A stretch of 64,000 nucleotides of DNA from Tistlia consotensis USBA 355. Lineage in GTDB: Bacteria > Pseudomonadota > Alphaproteobacteria > Kiloniellales > DSM-21159. Positions 16,236-25,165 of this stretch are shown here, piece after piece. The DNA is taken from NCBI RefSeq assembly GCF_900177295.1, contig NZ_FWZX01000011.1, forward strand, positions 1 through 64,000. The letters are read 5' to 3'. Each line of letters starts with the position of its first letter. The first letter of the stretch is position 1. A program made the position numbers and the translations under genes. The notes under the pieces are model-generated. The model was not told the origin of the DNA and made no database searches. It worked only from the letters and a program-made list of their open reading frames with translations.

Positions 16236-17090
16236 ATGAGGCGCTGGCTCGACCGCTCGGGCTTCGGCCTGCTCTCGGCGCCGCTGCTGGTGCTGCTCTG
16301 CGTCTTCGTGGCGCCGCTGCTGGTGCTGCTGCCAACCAGCTTCCATCCCTACCAGCCGGGCCGCGGCATCGGCACCGCCTGGACGCTGACCAACTACGCC
16401 CAGATCCTCGGCGACGGCTTCTACCTGGAGATCATCGCCCGCACGCTCGGGCTCGGCCTGATCGTCGTCGCCGCGACCCTGCTGGTCGGCTACCCGCTGG
16501 CCTACTTCCTGGCGCGCACCCGCTCGCGCCTCAGGCCCTGGCTGATCATCCTGGTGATCTTCCCGCTGCTGCTGAACCTGGTCGTGCGCTCCTTCGGCTG
16601 GATCGTGCTGCTGTCGAACCACGGCCTGGTCAACGACCTCCTGATCGCGCTGCAGCTGATCGAGCGGCCGCTCAAGCTGATGTTCAACTTCACCGGCCTG
16701 CTGGTCGGCCTCAGCCACATCTTCCTGCCCTTCATGGTGCTGGTGCTGATCGGCACGATCCAGAACATCCCGCGCGACGTCGAGGACGCGGCGCGCACCC
16801 TCGGCGCCTCGCGCTGGACCGTGCTGCGCGAGGTGACGCTGCCGCTCAGCCTGCCCGGCATCCTCTCGGGCTCGATCCTGGTCTTCGTGCTGACCATCTC
16901 GGCGCTGGTCACGCCGCGGCTGCTCGGCGGGCCGACCTATCAGGTCATGTCGACGCTGATCTACGACGAGTTCCTGAAGATCCTGAACTGGCCGCGCGGC
17001 GCCGCCATGGCCTTCATCCTGACCGCCATCGTGCTGCTGCTGGTCTGGGCTTCCGGGCGCCTGGCCCGGCGCTGGGCGTCGGTCCGATGA
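16236..17090 (+). CDS. ABC transporter permease (PotB-like)
   Basis: 284 residues with six predicted membrane helices. The N-terminal one is LLSAPLLVLLCVFVAPLLVL. The cytoplasmic EAA loop reads VEDAARTLGASRWTVLREVT, the site that couples to the ATPase. It pairs with the next permease to form the channel. The ATG overlaps nothing upstream but its stop overlaps the next start as ATGA, indicating coupled translation. Confidence 0.92.
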   Translation: MRRWLDRSGFGLLSAPLLVLLCVFVAPLLVLLPTSFHPYQPGRGIGTAWTLTNYAQILGDGFYLEIIARTLGLGLIVVAATLLVGYPLAYFLARTRSRLRPWLIILVIFPLLLNLVVRSFGWIVLLSNHGLVNDLLIALQLIERPLKLMFNFTGLLVGLSHIFLPFMVLVLIGTIQNIPRDVEDAARTLGASRWTVLREVTLPLSLPGILSGSILVFVLTISALVTPRLLGGPTYQVMSTLIYDEFLKILNWPRGAAMAFILTAIVLLLVWASGRLARRWASVR

Positions 17091-17923
17091 GCGGCGTCGC
17101 GGCCCCGCGCGGCCACCGCCCCCTCGGCCTTCGCATCCGGCGCGCGCTCGCCGGTGCCGGCCTGCCGGCCTATGCGGCGCTGGCCCTGCTGTTCCTGCAG
17201 GTGCCGGTGATCATCGTCGTGCTCGCCTCGATCACCACGACCTCCTACCTGACGGTGCCGCCGGTCGGTGCGACCCTGAAGTGGTACTGGCAGGTGCTCG
17301 GCGACGAGTCCTACCGCGACGCCATCGTCTTCAGCCTGGCCCTCGCGGTGGTCGCGACGCTCGTCGCGCTGGCCCTCGGCACGGCCGCCGCCTACGCCCT
17401 GACCCGCCGCAGGGTGCCGGGCGCCGAGGCGATCAGCGCCGCCCTGATGGCGCCGCTGGTCTTTCCGGCGGTCGTCGTCGCCGTGGCGCTGCTGCAGTAC
17501 TACACGCTGATCGGCGTGCGCGGCAGCTTCGCCGGCCTCGCGATCGCCCACGTGCTGATCACGCTGCCCTACGTCGTGCGCTCGGTGCTGGCCTCGATCG
17601 CCGGCGCCGACCCGGCGCTGGAGGAGGCGGCGCGGACCCTCGGCGCCGACGGCTGGACCGCCTTCCGCCTGGTCACCCTGCCGCTGATCAAGCCGGGGCT
17701 GGTCGCCGGGGCGATCTTCTCCTTCATCGTCTCCTTCGACAACGTGCCGGTCTCGATCTTCCTGGTCAGCGTCCGCCACACCACCCTGCCGGTGAAGATC
17801 TTCACCGCCGTCGAGCACGGCATCGACCCGGGCATCGCGGCGATCTCGACGCTGCTGATCCTGGCGACCGGCTTCTGCCTAGTCGTGGCCGAGCGCTGGG
17901 TCGGCTTCCACCGCTTCGCCTGA
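17087..17923 (+). CDS. ABC transporter permease (PotC-like)
   Basis: 278 residues with about six membrane helices. YAALALLFLQVPVIIVVLAS is the first and the EAA loop is LEEAARTLGADGWTAFRLVT. It starts within the stop of the preceding permease (ATGA overlap at 17087-17090). With it and the ATPase it completes a four-component importer. A deacetylase-like enzyme follows 20 bp later. Confidence 0.92.
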   Translation: MSGVAAPRGHRPLGLRIRRALAGAGLPAYAALALLFLQVPVIIVVLASITTTSYLTVPPVGATLKWYWQVLGDESYRDAIVFSLALAVVATLVALALGTAAAYALTRRRVPGAEAISAALMAPLVFPAVVVAVALLQYYTLIGVRGSFAGLAIAHVLITLPYVVRSVLASIAGADPALEEAARTLGADGWTAFRLVTLPLIKPGLVAGAIFSFIVSFDNVPVSIFLVSVRHTTLPVKIFTAVEHGIDPGIAAISTLLILATGFCLVVAERWVGFHRFA

Positions 17924-17943
17924 ACTTCCGAGAGGCCTCCGCC

Positions 17944-18786
17944 ATGCCCCTGACCCCGAACGGCTTTCCCGTGATGCTGACCTTCGATCTCGACGCCGAG
18001 ACCATGTGGACGGCGCGCGATCCGAAGAACGCGGAACGGCCGGTCGTGCTGTCCCAGGGCGCCTACGGCTGGAAGGTCGGCACCGGCCGCATCCTCGAGC
18101 TGCTCGACCGCTACGGCGTCAAGGCCACCTTCTTCGTGCCCGGGCTGGTCATCGAGCAGCGCTGGGCGCTCTGCGAGGAGATCCTGAAGCGTGGCCACGA
18201 GATCGGCCACCACAGCTGGTCGCACCGCTGGATCCTGACCCTGACGCCCGAGGAGGAGCGCGAGGAGATGGAGCGGGGCCTGGAGATCATCGAGCGGCTC
18301 AGCGGCCGCAAGCCGGCCGGCTGGCGCTCGCCGGCCGCCGAGCTCAGCCCGATCACCATGCCGCTGCTGCTGGAGAAGGGCTTCAGCTACTCCTCCAACT
18401 TCTTCGACGACGATTCGCCCTACCTCCACGTCCACGAGGGCCGGCAGACCGACCTGGTCGAGTTCCCCTTCGCCTGGGTGCTCGACGACGCGCCCTTCTT
18501 CCAGTACTCGATCACCCTGCCGGGCCGGACCATGCAGGCGCCCTCGGCCGTCGCCGAGGCCTGGTGCGCGGAGTTCGACACGCTCTATGCCGAGGACCGG
18601 GCCTTCACCCTGGCGATGCATCCCCAGATCATCGGCCGCGGCTCACGCCTGCTCGCGCTGGAGCGGCTGATCGAGCACATCCGGGGGCACGAGGGCGTCT
18701 GGTTCGCGCGCTGCGACGTCGTCGCCGAGGCGCTGCGGCCGGCCCTGAAGGCGGCGGCCGGGACAGCCGGGACAGGAGCGGCCTGA
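17944..18786 (+). CDS. Polysaccharide deacetylase-family (NodB-fold) hydrolase
   Basis: 280 residues. Carbohydrate-esterase-4 style motifs are seen: VMLTFDLDAETMW for the first metal Asp, GHEIGHHSWSHRW with the HxxxxH-like pair, and WRSPAAELSP. YGVKATFFVPGLVIE is the usual second strand. The group resembling Helicobacter PgdA and cyclic imidases has this shorter, signal-less form. Being cytoplasmic and in an operon with an importer and an amidase, it more likely opens a small amide or imide ring than acts on cell-wall glycan. That is an inference. Start at 17944; its stop overlaps the next start by one base. Confidence 0.82.
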   Translation: MPLTPNGFPVMLTFDLDAETMWTARDPKNAERPVVLSQGAYGWKVGTGRILELLDRYGVKATFFVPGLVIEQRWALCEEILKRGHEIGHHSWSHRWILTLTPEEEREEMERGLEIIERLSGRKPAGWRSPAAELSPITMPLLLEKGFSYSSNFFDDDSPYLHVHEGRQTDLVEFPFAWVLDDAPFFQYSITLPGRTMQAPSAVAEAWCAEFDTLYAEDRAFTLAMHPQIIGRGSRLLALERLIEHIRGHEGVWFARCDVVAEALRPALKAAAGTAGTGAA

Positions 18787-19550
18787 TGCGCCTCGCCGGC
18801 CGCCGGATCCTGATCAGCGGCGCGGCCTCCGGCATCGGCCGTGCGACCGCCGAGGTCTTCCACCGCGAGGGCGCGGCCCTGGCGCTGCTCGACCGCGACG
18901 CCGGCCGCCTGGCCGAGACCGCCGAAGCGCTCTCCGGCGGCGAGGGGCCGGCGGTCGCCTGGGCGGTCGCCGAGATCGCCGACGAGGCGGCGGTCGGGGC
19001 CGCGGTCGCCGAGACGGCGGCGGCCCTCGGCGGTCTCGACGGCGTCGTCTCCTCGGCCGGCATCGACCTGCTGAAGCCCTTCGGCGAGGTCAGCGCCGCC
19101 GAATGGCGGCAGGTGCTCGAGGTCAACCTGACCGGTCCCTTCAACCTCTGCTCGGCGGCGCTTCCCTTCCTGCGCGCGGCCGGCGGCGGCAGCATCGTGC
19201 AGGTCGCCTCGGGCGCCGCGCTCCGGCCGCTCGCCGGGCGCACGGCCTACTGCGCCTCGAAGGCCGGCCTGGTGATGTTCGCCAAGGCGCTCGCCGTCGA
19301 CCTGGCCGACGACGGCATCCGGGTCAACGCGATCTGCCCGGGCATCATCGACACGCCGTTGTTCCGCCAGTCCTTCGAGCGGGCGCCGGACCCCGAGGCC
19401 GAGCTGGAGCGGATCCTCGACCGCTACCTGATCCGCCGGGTCGGCCGGCCCGAGGACATCGCCTACGCGGCGCTCTACCTGAGCTCGGCGGAATCGGCCC
19501 ACGTCACCGGCACGACCCTGGCCGTCGACGGCGGCCGCAGCTTCCATTGA
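18786..19550 (+). CDS. SDR-family oxidoreductase
   Basis: 254 residues. ISGAASGIG is the cofactor loop, ALLDRDAGR places an Asp after beta-2 (NAD preference), and SSAGID, VQVASGAAL and TAYCASKAGLV give the full Ser-Tyr-Lys set. The C-terminus HVTGTTLAVDGGRSFH is canonical. The ATG at 18786 overlaps the deacetylase stop (TGATG). It is one of two SDRs in tandem that probably oxidise or reduce intermediates of the imported compound. Confidence 0.9.
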   Translation: MRLAGRRILISGAASGIGRATAEVFHREGAALALLDRDAGRLAETAEALSGGEGPAVAWAVAEIADEAAVGAAVAETAAALGGLDGVVSSAGIDLLKPFGEVSAAEWRQVLEVNLTGPFNLCSAALPFLRAAGGGSIVQVASGAALRPLAGRTAYCASKAGLVMFAKALAVDLADDGIRVNAICPGIIDTPLFRQSFERAPDPEAELERILDRYLIRRVGRPEDIAYAALYLSSAESAHVTGTTLAVDGGRSFH

Positions 19551-19564
19551 GCGAGGAGCCCGCC

Positions 19565-20323
19565 ATGTCCGCCTTCGCGCTCTCGGGCGTCGCCCTGGTC
19601 ACCGGGGCCGCCAACGGCATCGGCCGGGCCAGCGCGCTGGCGCTCGCCGCCGCCGGGGCCGAGGTCGCGCTGCTCGACCGCGAGGAGACGGCCCTGGCGG
19701 AGGCGGCCGAGGCGGTCCGCGCCGCCGGGCGGCGGGCGCTCGCGATCGCCGTCGACTGCACCGACGGCGCCGCGGTCGAGGCCGCCGTCGCCCGCGCCGA
19801 GGCCGAGCTCGGTCCGGTCGAGACGCTGTTCAACAACGTCGGCCAGAGCGCCCGCGACAAGGCCGGGCCCTTCCTCGAGTCCGAGGAGGCGACCTGGCGC
19901 TTCGTGCTCGAGGTCTCGCTGCTGACGACGCTGCGCACCAGCCGGCTGGTCGCGCCCGGCATGGCCGCGCGCGGCCGCGGCCGGATCGTCAACATGTCGA
20001 CCGAGTCGGCCTTCTACGGCGACAGCGGCCTGGCCGACTACGCGGCGGCCAAGATGGGCGTCGTCGGCTTCACCCGCTCGCTGGCCCGGGAGCTGGCGCC
20101 GCAGGGCGTCACGGTCAACGCGGTGGCGCCGGGCGCGATCCGCACCCGCGCCCACGACCGCCTGCCGCGCGCCGTGATCGACCGGATCCGCGAGAGCGTG
20201 CCGCTCGGCTTCGTCGCCGAGCCCGAGGACGTCGCCAACGTCGTCGTCTTCCTGGCCAGCCCGGCCGCCCGCTACGTCACCGGCCAGACGCTGCTGATCG
20301 ACGGCGGCCGCTGGATGATCTGA
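19565..20323 (+). CDS. SDR-family oxidoreductase
   Basis: 252 residues. VTGAANGIG, LLDREE after beta-2, FNNVGQS in place of NNAG, MSTESAF and DYAAAKMGVVGF are present, so all catalytic positions are kept. It begins 14 bp after the previous SDR with a GAGGAG site. The two are only moderately alike, so they are not a recent duplication and may act on different steps of the pathway. Confidence 0.9.
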   Translation: MSAFALSGVALVTGAANGIGRASALALAAAGAEVALLDREETALAEAAEAVRAAGRRALAIAVDCTDGAAVEAAVARAEAELGPVETLFNNVGQSARDKAGPFLESEEATWRFVLEVSLLTTLRTSRLVAPGMAARGRGRIVNMSTESAFYGDSGLADYAAAKMGVVGFTRSLARELAPQGVTVNAVAPGAIRTRAHDRLPRAVIDRIRESVPLGFVAEPEDVANVVVFLASPAARYVTGQTLLIDGGRWMI

Positions 20324-20334
20324 GAGGAGCTGCC

Positions 20335-21738
20335 ATGAACGCGGAGGACTACCGGGCGCTCGGCGCCCTGGAGATCGCACGGCTGGTCGCCGCCGGCGAG
20401 GTCTCCGCGCGCGAGGTCGTCGAGGCGGCGCTGGCCCGGATCGAGGCCAGCGAGCCGGCGGCCAACGCCTTCATCCACCTCGATCCGGACGGCGCGCGGA
20501 TCGAGGCCGACCGGCTCGACGCCGCCCGGGCCGCCGGCGAGCCCCTGGGGCCGCTCGCCGGCGTGCCGGTCTCGGTCAAGGACCTGGTGCACGTCGCCGG
20601 CATGCCGACCTCGCTCGGCTCCAGGGTCTTCGCCGGCACGCCGGCGCCGGAGGACGCGGTGCCGGTCGCCCGGCTGCGCGCCGCCGGCGCGGTGATCCTG
20701 GGCAAGACCACGACCCCGGAGCTCGGCCACAAGCCGATCACCGAGAGCCCGCTGTTCGGCCGCACGCTCAATCCCTGGAACCGGGCCTACACCAGCGGCG
20801 GCTCGAGCGGCGGCGCCGCGGTCTCGCTGGCGGTCGGCCAGGTGCCGCTCGCCGTCGGCACCGACGGCGGCGGCTCGATCCGCATCCCGGCCAGCGTCTG
20901 CGGCGTGCTCGGCCTGAAGGCGACCCAGGGCCGGATCCCCCACGTCCATGCCGCCGACCTCTTCGCCAACAACTCCTTCATCGGCCCGATGGCGCGCAGC
21001 GTCCGGGATCTGGCGGCAATGTATGCCGCCATGGCCGGGCCGGACCCGCGCGATCCCTGGTCGAAGGTGCTGCCCGAGCCGCGGCCGGCGGTGCGGGCGC
21101 GCCGGGTCGGCGTCGCGCTCACGGTCGGCAACCCGGCGGTCGAGCCCGAGGTCGCGGCGGCCTTCGAGGCGGCCGTCTCGGCGCTGGAGGGCCTCGGCTT
21201 CGCGGTCGAGCCGGTCGAGCTCGACCTCTGCCGCCACGAGCCCTTCTTCCGGGCGCAGCTGGAGTCGGCCCTGGCCGGCCGCTTCGGCGAGCGTCTCGCG
21301 GCCGACCGCGACCGCTTCGACCGGAGCTTCGTCACGACGGTCGAGAAGGGCCTGGCGCGCAGCGGCGCCGAGGTGCAGGCGGCCAATGCCGCGCGCAGCG
21401 CGCTGTTCCGGACGCTCGAGCGGCTGTTCGAGCGCGTCGACCTGCTGGTGACGCCGACGCTCGCCGCCGCCAGCCTGCCCGCCGACACCGACAGCCATGC
21501 CGAGGTGGTCATCGCCGGCGTCCCGGCCGGGCCGATCCGGGCCGGCTGGTATCCCTATACCTTCCCGCTGAACCTGACCGGCCATCCGGCCCTCTCGCTG
21601 CCCTGCGGCTGGACCGGCGAAGGCCTGCCGATCGGCCTGCAGCTCGCCGGCCGCTGGTACGCGGAGGACCTGCTGCTGTCGGTCGCCGGGGCGCTGGAGG
21701 AATGCCTCGCCGTAGAGCGCCGGTCGGTGCCGGCCTGA
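20335..21738 (+). CDS. Amidase (amidase signature family)
   Basis: 467 residues. The catalytic Lys lies in PVSVKDLVHVAGMPTSLGS. The amidase signature GGSSGGAAVSLAVGQVPLAV is followed by GTDGGGSIRIPASV, giving the Lys-cisSer-Ser triad. It hydrolyses a carboxamide to acid and ammonia. As last gene of the importer operon, after a cyclic-amidohydrolase-like enzyme, it could complete breakdown of an imported amide or imide. It is not GatA: the family includes many catabolic amidases and no gatB/gatC is present. The next gene is convergent, with its stop 3 bp away. Confidence 0.88.
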   Translation: MNAEDYRALGALEIARLVAAGEVSAREVVEAALARIEASEPAANAFIHLDPDGARIEADRLDAARAAGEPLGPLAGVPVSVKDLVHVAGMPTSLGSRVFAGTPAPEDAVPVARLRAAGAVILGKTTTPELGHKPITESPLFGRTLNPWNRAYTSGGSSGGAAVSLAVGQVPLAVGTDGGGSIRIPASVCGVLGLKATQGRIPHVHAADLFANNSFIGPMARSVRDLAAMYAAMAGPDPRDPWSKVLPEPRPAVRARRVGVALTVGNPAVEPEVAAAFEAAVSALEGLGFAVEPVELDLCRHEPFFRAQLESALAGRFGERLAADRDRFDRSFVTTVEKGLARSGAEVQAANAARSALFRTLERLFERVDLLVTPTLAAASLPADTDSHAEVVIAGVPAGPIRAGWYPYTFPLNLTGHPALSLPCGWTGEGLPIGLQLAGRWYAEDLLLSVAGALEECLAVERRSVPA

Positions 21739-21740
21739 GC

Positions 21741-22325
21741 TCAGCGGGGCAGCGGACAGGACCAGGGCAGGGCCTCGCCGCTCGCGTCGTCCTCGAAGGC
21801 TGGCCAGGCGGTCGCGACGCAGCGGGCGGCGCCGCAGGCGGCCCGGGCCCGGCGCGCCGGGACCAGCCAGCCCTCGACGGTGAAGCCGGCCCCGCTGGCC
21901 CCGCGGAAGAAGCCGCGGCCGTCGGTGCTGCCGTCGCGCAGGGCCGCGAGGATCGCGGCGACGACCCGCCCGACGCTCCAGTCGGCCGGGAACAGCGAGG
22001 AGCACTTGCAGGGCCGGCGGAGCCCGGCCGCGCGCGCGCCGGTCAGGCAGACTACGGCGCGGCTGACGCCGTCGGCGTTGGGCCCGGCATAGCGCTGCCG
22101 GATCTCCGGTTCCCCGGCGCTGCGTTCGCCGGCCAGGGCGTGATAGCCCTCGAGGGCAGACCTGTGCCGGTCGACCTCGCCGCAGAACAGATGGGTCAGG
22201 TCGACCGGCGGATCGCTCGCCGACCAGACGGTCGCGGCACGGCTGCAGTCCGGCGCTGCCGCCGTCGCCGGTCCGGTGGCGGCGAGCGCGAGCCAGAGCA
22301 ACAGCAGGGCGGCCGCGCGCCTCAC
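21741..22325 (-). CDS. Secreted EndoU-domain ribonuclease-like protein
   Basis: 194 residues from a GTG at 22323-22325 that overlaps the upstream stop as GTGA. The signal peptide (ALLLLWLALAATGPATAAA) ends near residue 24. The mature domain matches the bacterial EndoU fold: LTHLFCGEVD (His45), LEGYHAL (His62), PNADGVSRAVV, SSLFPADWSVGRVVAAIL, ASGAGFTVEGWL and a final ATAWPAF. Eight Cys are present, all after the signal, suggesting a disulfide-rich periplasmic or secreted form. EndoU domains in bacteria are mostly the toxic tips of large effectors; here it stands alone. The position usually Tyr late in the domain appears to be Trp, so activity needs testing. No immunity gene is recognised. Confidence 0.72.
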   Translation of the reverse strand: MRRAAALLLLWLALAATGPATAAAPDCSRAATVWSASDPPVDLTHLFCGEVDRHRSALEGYHALAGERSAGEPEIRQRYAGPNADGVSRAVVCLTGARAAGLRRPCKCSSLFPADWSVGRVVAAILAALRDGSTDGRGFFRGASGAGFTVEGWLVPARRARAACGAARCVATAWPAFEDDASGEALPWSCPLPR

Positions 22326-23296
22326 TTGCGGCAGTAGTCGAGCAGCGACCTGCGGTCCGCGACCTCGTAGGTCGTGCTCGGCGCCAGCACGAACTCGGTG
22401 GCGCCGTAGGGCGGCTCGGCCCGCCCGTCGCCCCAGTCGTAGGTGTAGCCGAGCCGGGTCCAGGGTGCGCCGGCGGGCCGATAGGAATGGTTGGTCGTGC
22501 TGACCAGCCAGTTGAACCAGGCGGCGTCGGTCAGGTCGGGCCGGTTCAGGCTGGCCGGCGGATTGAGGTCGCAGGCCAGCTTGTGGGTGTCGGGGTCCGC
22601 GCAGGACCGCAGCAGCGCCTCGACCGGCACCCAGAGCTCGACGAAGCGCGAATCGATCGTGCCGGGCGGGATGCCGAGCCGCTGGTTGACCCTGAGCGCG
22701 TTGGCCGCCTGGGTCGCCAGGCTGCGATCCGGCCAGTCGAGCGCGGTCCGGCACCAGGCCTGGATCTCCGGCACCAGCGTCACCCAGACGACCGGCCGGG
22801 TCGGCGGCGTGCGGCCCTGCTTGTCGGCGTAGTAGCGCTGCTCGCTCTCGGCGTCGGTCCAGACCGCGACCTTGATGCGCTCGCCGCGGCGCTGCAGCGG
22901 CGCGTTCGGATCGGAGGGGTCGAGCAGGCCCTGGAAGCGGTCGCGCGGCTCGATCATCGCGGCGTCCTGCAGCGCCAGGGCGAAGGGCCTGGCGAGCTTG
23001 TCCGGGCAATCGGCCAGCACCGTCTCGGCGGACAGCCGCTCCAGCGGGTCGGCGAAGCGCTGCGGATCCTTGATCTTCTCCTGGGTGCGCACGCAGACCA
23101 GCTGGACCAGCGTGTCGTCGGCCTCGTCGAGCCGTTGCTGGGCCTTGGGCGCCAGGGCGACGGCCTGCTTCTGGCTCTCCGACTCGGGCCGCGTGCCCGG
23201 CCGGATCTGCACCGAGCAGCCGGCGAGCAGCGCGATCAGCAGGCCGGCCAGCAGCATCCGGGCGGCGCCAGGCAGCCCCTGCGACGGTCGCGGCAT
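22322..23296 (-). CDS. Lipoprotein of unknown function, coupled to the EndoU protein
   Basis: 324 residues. LLIALLAGC gives a lipobox with Cys27. The mature protein is soluble and Trp/Pro-rich with no family I recognise. Its C-terminal ~70 residues contain WFNWLVSTTNHSYRPAG, TRLGYTYDWGD, ATEFVLAP and an ending YCRK, which look like a compact beta domain. Four-base overlap with the EndoU gene indicates co-translation. It may anchor, export or restrain that protein, but nothing in the sequence shows which. Confidence 0.75.
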   Translation of the reverse strand: MPRPSQGLPGAARMLLAGLLIALLAGCSVQIRPGTRPESESQKQAVALAPKAQQRLDEADDTLVQLVCVRTQEKIKDPQRFADPLERLSAETVLADCPDKLARPFALALQDAAMIEPRDRFQGLLDPSDPNAPLQRRGERIKVAVWTDAESEQRYYADKQGRTPPTRPVVWVTLVPEIQAWCRTALDWPDRSLATQAANALRVNQRLGIPPGTIDSRFVELWVPVEALLRSCADPDTHKLACDLNPPASLNRPDLTDAAWFNWLVSTTNHSYRPAGAPWTRLGYTYDWGDGRAEPPYGATEFVLAPSTTYEVADRRSLLDYCRK

Positions 23297-23409
23297 GGCC
23301 CTGCTCCCCCTTCCCTTGACGAGCGGACAGGATAGCCGCCGCCGACGACGGCCGGAAGTCGCCAGCCGGCTCTTGCGGCCGCAGCGGTCGAGGCTTAATC
23401 ACGAGAGTC

Positions 23410-25071
23410 ATGAGCACGACCACCGAGCGTCCGGTCGCCAGCCGGCGCAGCGCCTTCGAGCAGGACCTGGAGCGCGGGCCCGCCAACCATCGCGCGCTCT
23501 CGCCGCTCGGCTTCCTGCCGCGCACCGCGGCGATCTACCCGGACCGCCTCGCGATCGCCCACGGCCGGCGCCGCTACAGCTGGTCCCAGGCCTACGAGCG
23601 TTGCCGGCGCCTCGCCTCGGCCCTCGCGGCGCGCGGCATCGGCCTCGGCGACACGGTCGCCGCCATGCTGCCGAACATCCCGGAGATGTGGGAGGCGCAC
23701 CACGGCGTGCCGATGACCGGCGCGGTGCTCAACGCGCTCAACACCCGGCTCGACGCCGAGACCCTCGCCTTCACGCTGGAGCACGGCGAGGCCCGGCTGC
23801 TGATCACCGATACCGAGTACCACCCGGTGATCGAGCGGGCGCTCAAGATCCTTGGCCGGCCGATCCCGGTGGTCGACGTCGACGACCCCGAGGGGCCGGG
23901 CGGCGAGCGGCTCGGCGAGACCGACTACGAGAGCTTCCTGGCCGGCGGCGACCCCGCCTTCGAGTGGTCCCTGCCCGAGGACGAGTGGCAGGCGATCGCG
24001 CTCAACTACACCAGCGGCACGACAGGCGACCCCAAGGGCGTCGTCTACCACCACCGCGGCGCCTACCTGAACGCCCTCGGCAACGTCATGACCTGGCAGA
24101 TGCCGCAGCATCCGGTCTACCTCTGGACGCTGCCGATGTTCCACTGCTCGGGCTGGTGCTTCCCCTGGACCGTCACCGCCCTGGCCGGCACCCACGTCTG
24201 CCTGCGCAAGGTCGAGACGGCGGCGATCTACCGCGCCTTCGCCGAGGAGCGGGTGACCCACCTCTGCGGCGCGCCGATCGTCATGCAGATGATCCTGGCC
24301 GCCGACGCGGCGCAGCAGAATTCCTTCGACCAGCCGGTCAAGATGATGACCGCGGCGGCGCCGCCGCCGGCCTCGGTGCTGGCCGGCATGCAGGCCCAGG
24401 GCATCGAGGTGACCCACGTCTACGGCCTGACCGAGGTCTACGGGCCGGCCGTGGTCTGCGCCTGGCACGGCGAGTGGGACGAGCTGCCGATCGAGCAGCA
24501 GGCCGAGCTGAAGGCGCGCCAGGGCGTCGCCTATCCGGTGCTCGACGGCCTCGGGGTCTTCGATCCCGAGACCCTGGAGCCGGTGCCGCACGACGGCGAG
24601 ACCCTGGGCGAGGTCGCGATGCGCGGCAACATCGTCATGAAGGGCTACCTGAAGAACCCCGACGCGACCGGGAAGGCTTTCGCCGGCGGCTGGTTCCGCA
24701 CCGGCGACCTGGGCGTCGTGCAGCGCGACGGCTACCTGCAGCTCAAGGACCGCTCGAAGGACATCATCATCTCGGGCGGCGAGAACATCTCCTCGATCGA
24801 GGTCGAGAACGCGCTCTACCGCCACCCGGCCGTCGCCGCGGCGGCGGTGGTCGCGCATCCCGACGAGAAGTGGGGCGAGACGCCCTGGGCCTTCGTCGAG
24901 CTCAAGCCCGGCGCGAGCGCGAGCGAGGCCGAACTGGTCGAGCACTGCCGCTCGGTGCTGGCCCACTACAAGTGCCCGCGGCGCGTCCTCTTCGAGGCGC
25001 TGCCCAAGACCTCGACCGGCAAGATCCAGAAGTTCGAGCTGCGCCAGCGGGCCCGCGCCGCGGCCGGCTGA
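23410..25071 (+). CDS. AMP-dependent acyl-CoA ligase (DmdB-like acyl-CoA synthetase)
   Basis: 553 residues. The nucleotide loop is NYTSGTTGDPKGVVYHHRG, followed by LPMFHCSGWCFPWT. VYGLTEVYGPA is the A5 motif, FRTGDLGVVQRDGYLQLKD the hinge, and PKTSTGKIQKFELR holds the C-terminal catalytic Lys. This set fits the medium-chain/methylmercaptopropionate-CoA ligase branch. It forms an acyl-CoA via acyl-AMP in the cytoplasm. It is a single gene with only 113 bp to the divergent lipoprotein gene, so its substrate cannot be read from neighbours. Confidence 0.88.
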   Translation: MSTTTERPVASRRSAFEQDLERGPANHRALSPLGFLPRTAAIYPDRLAIAHGRRRYSWSQAYERCRRLASALAARGIGLGDTVAAMLPNIPEMWEAHHGVPMTGAVLNALNTRLDAETLAFTLEHGEARLLITDTEYHPVIERALKILGRPIPVVDVDDPEGPGGERLGETDYESFLAGGDPAFEWSLPEDEWQAIALNYTSGTTGDPKGVVYHHRGAYLNALGNVMTWQMPQHPVYLWTLPMFHCSGWCFPWTVTALAGTHVCLRKVETAAIYRAFAEERVTHLCGAPIVMQMILAADAAQQNSFDQPVKMMTAAAPPPASVLAGMQAQGIEVTHVYGLTEVYGPAVVCAWHGEWDELPIEQQAELKARQGVAYPVLDGLGVFDPETLEPVPHDGETLGEVAMRGNIVMKGYLKNPDATGKAFAGGWFRTGDLGVVQRDGYLQLKDRSKDIIISGGENISSIEVENALYRHPAVAAAAVVAHPDEKWGETPWAFVELKPGASASEAELVEHCRSVLAHYKCPRRVLFEALPKTSTGKIQKFELRQRARAAAG

Positions 25072-25165
25072 CGGCACCCGCCGGCGACCGGCAATTCACG
25101 GTTTGTTAGGCTGGCGCGGCCTAGCGTCCACACCCCATGGGTGAACAGAGAAGCGGGGGGTCGCG

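Noticed and set aside
20335-21738. Amidase as GatA of a Glu-tRNA amidotransferase
   Set aside because: No gatB or gatC nearby and it sits at the end of a catabolic importer operon.
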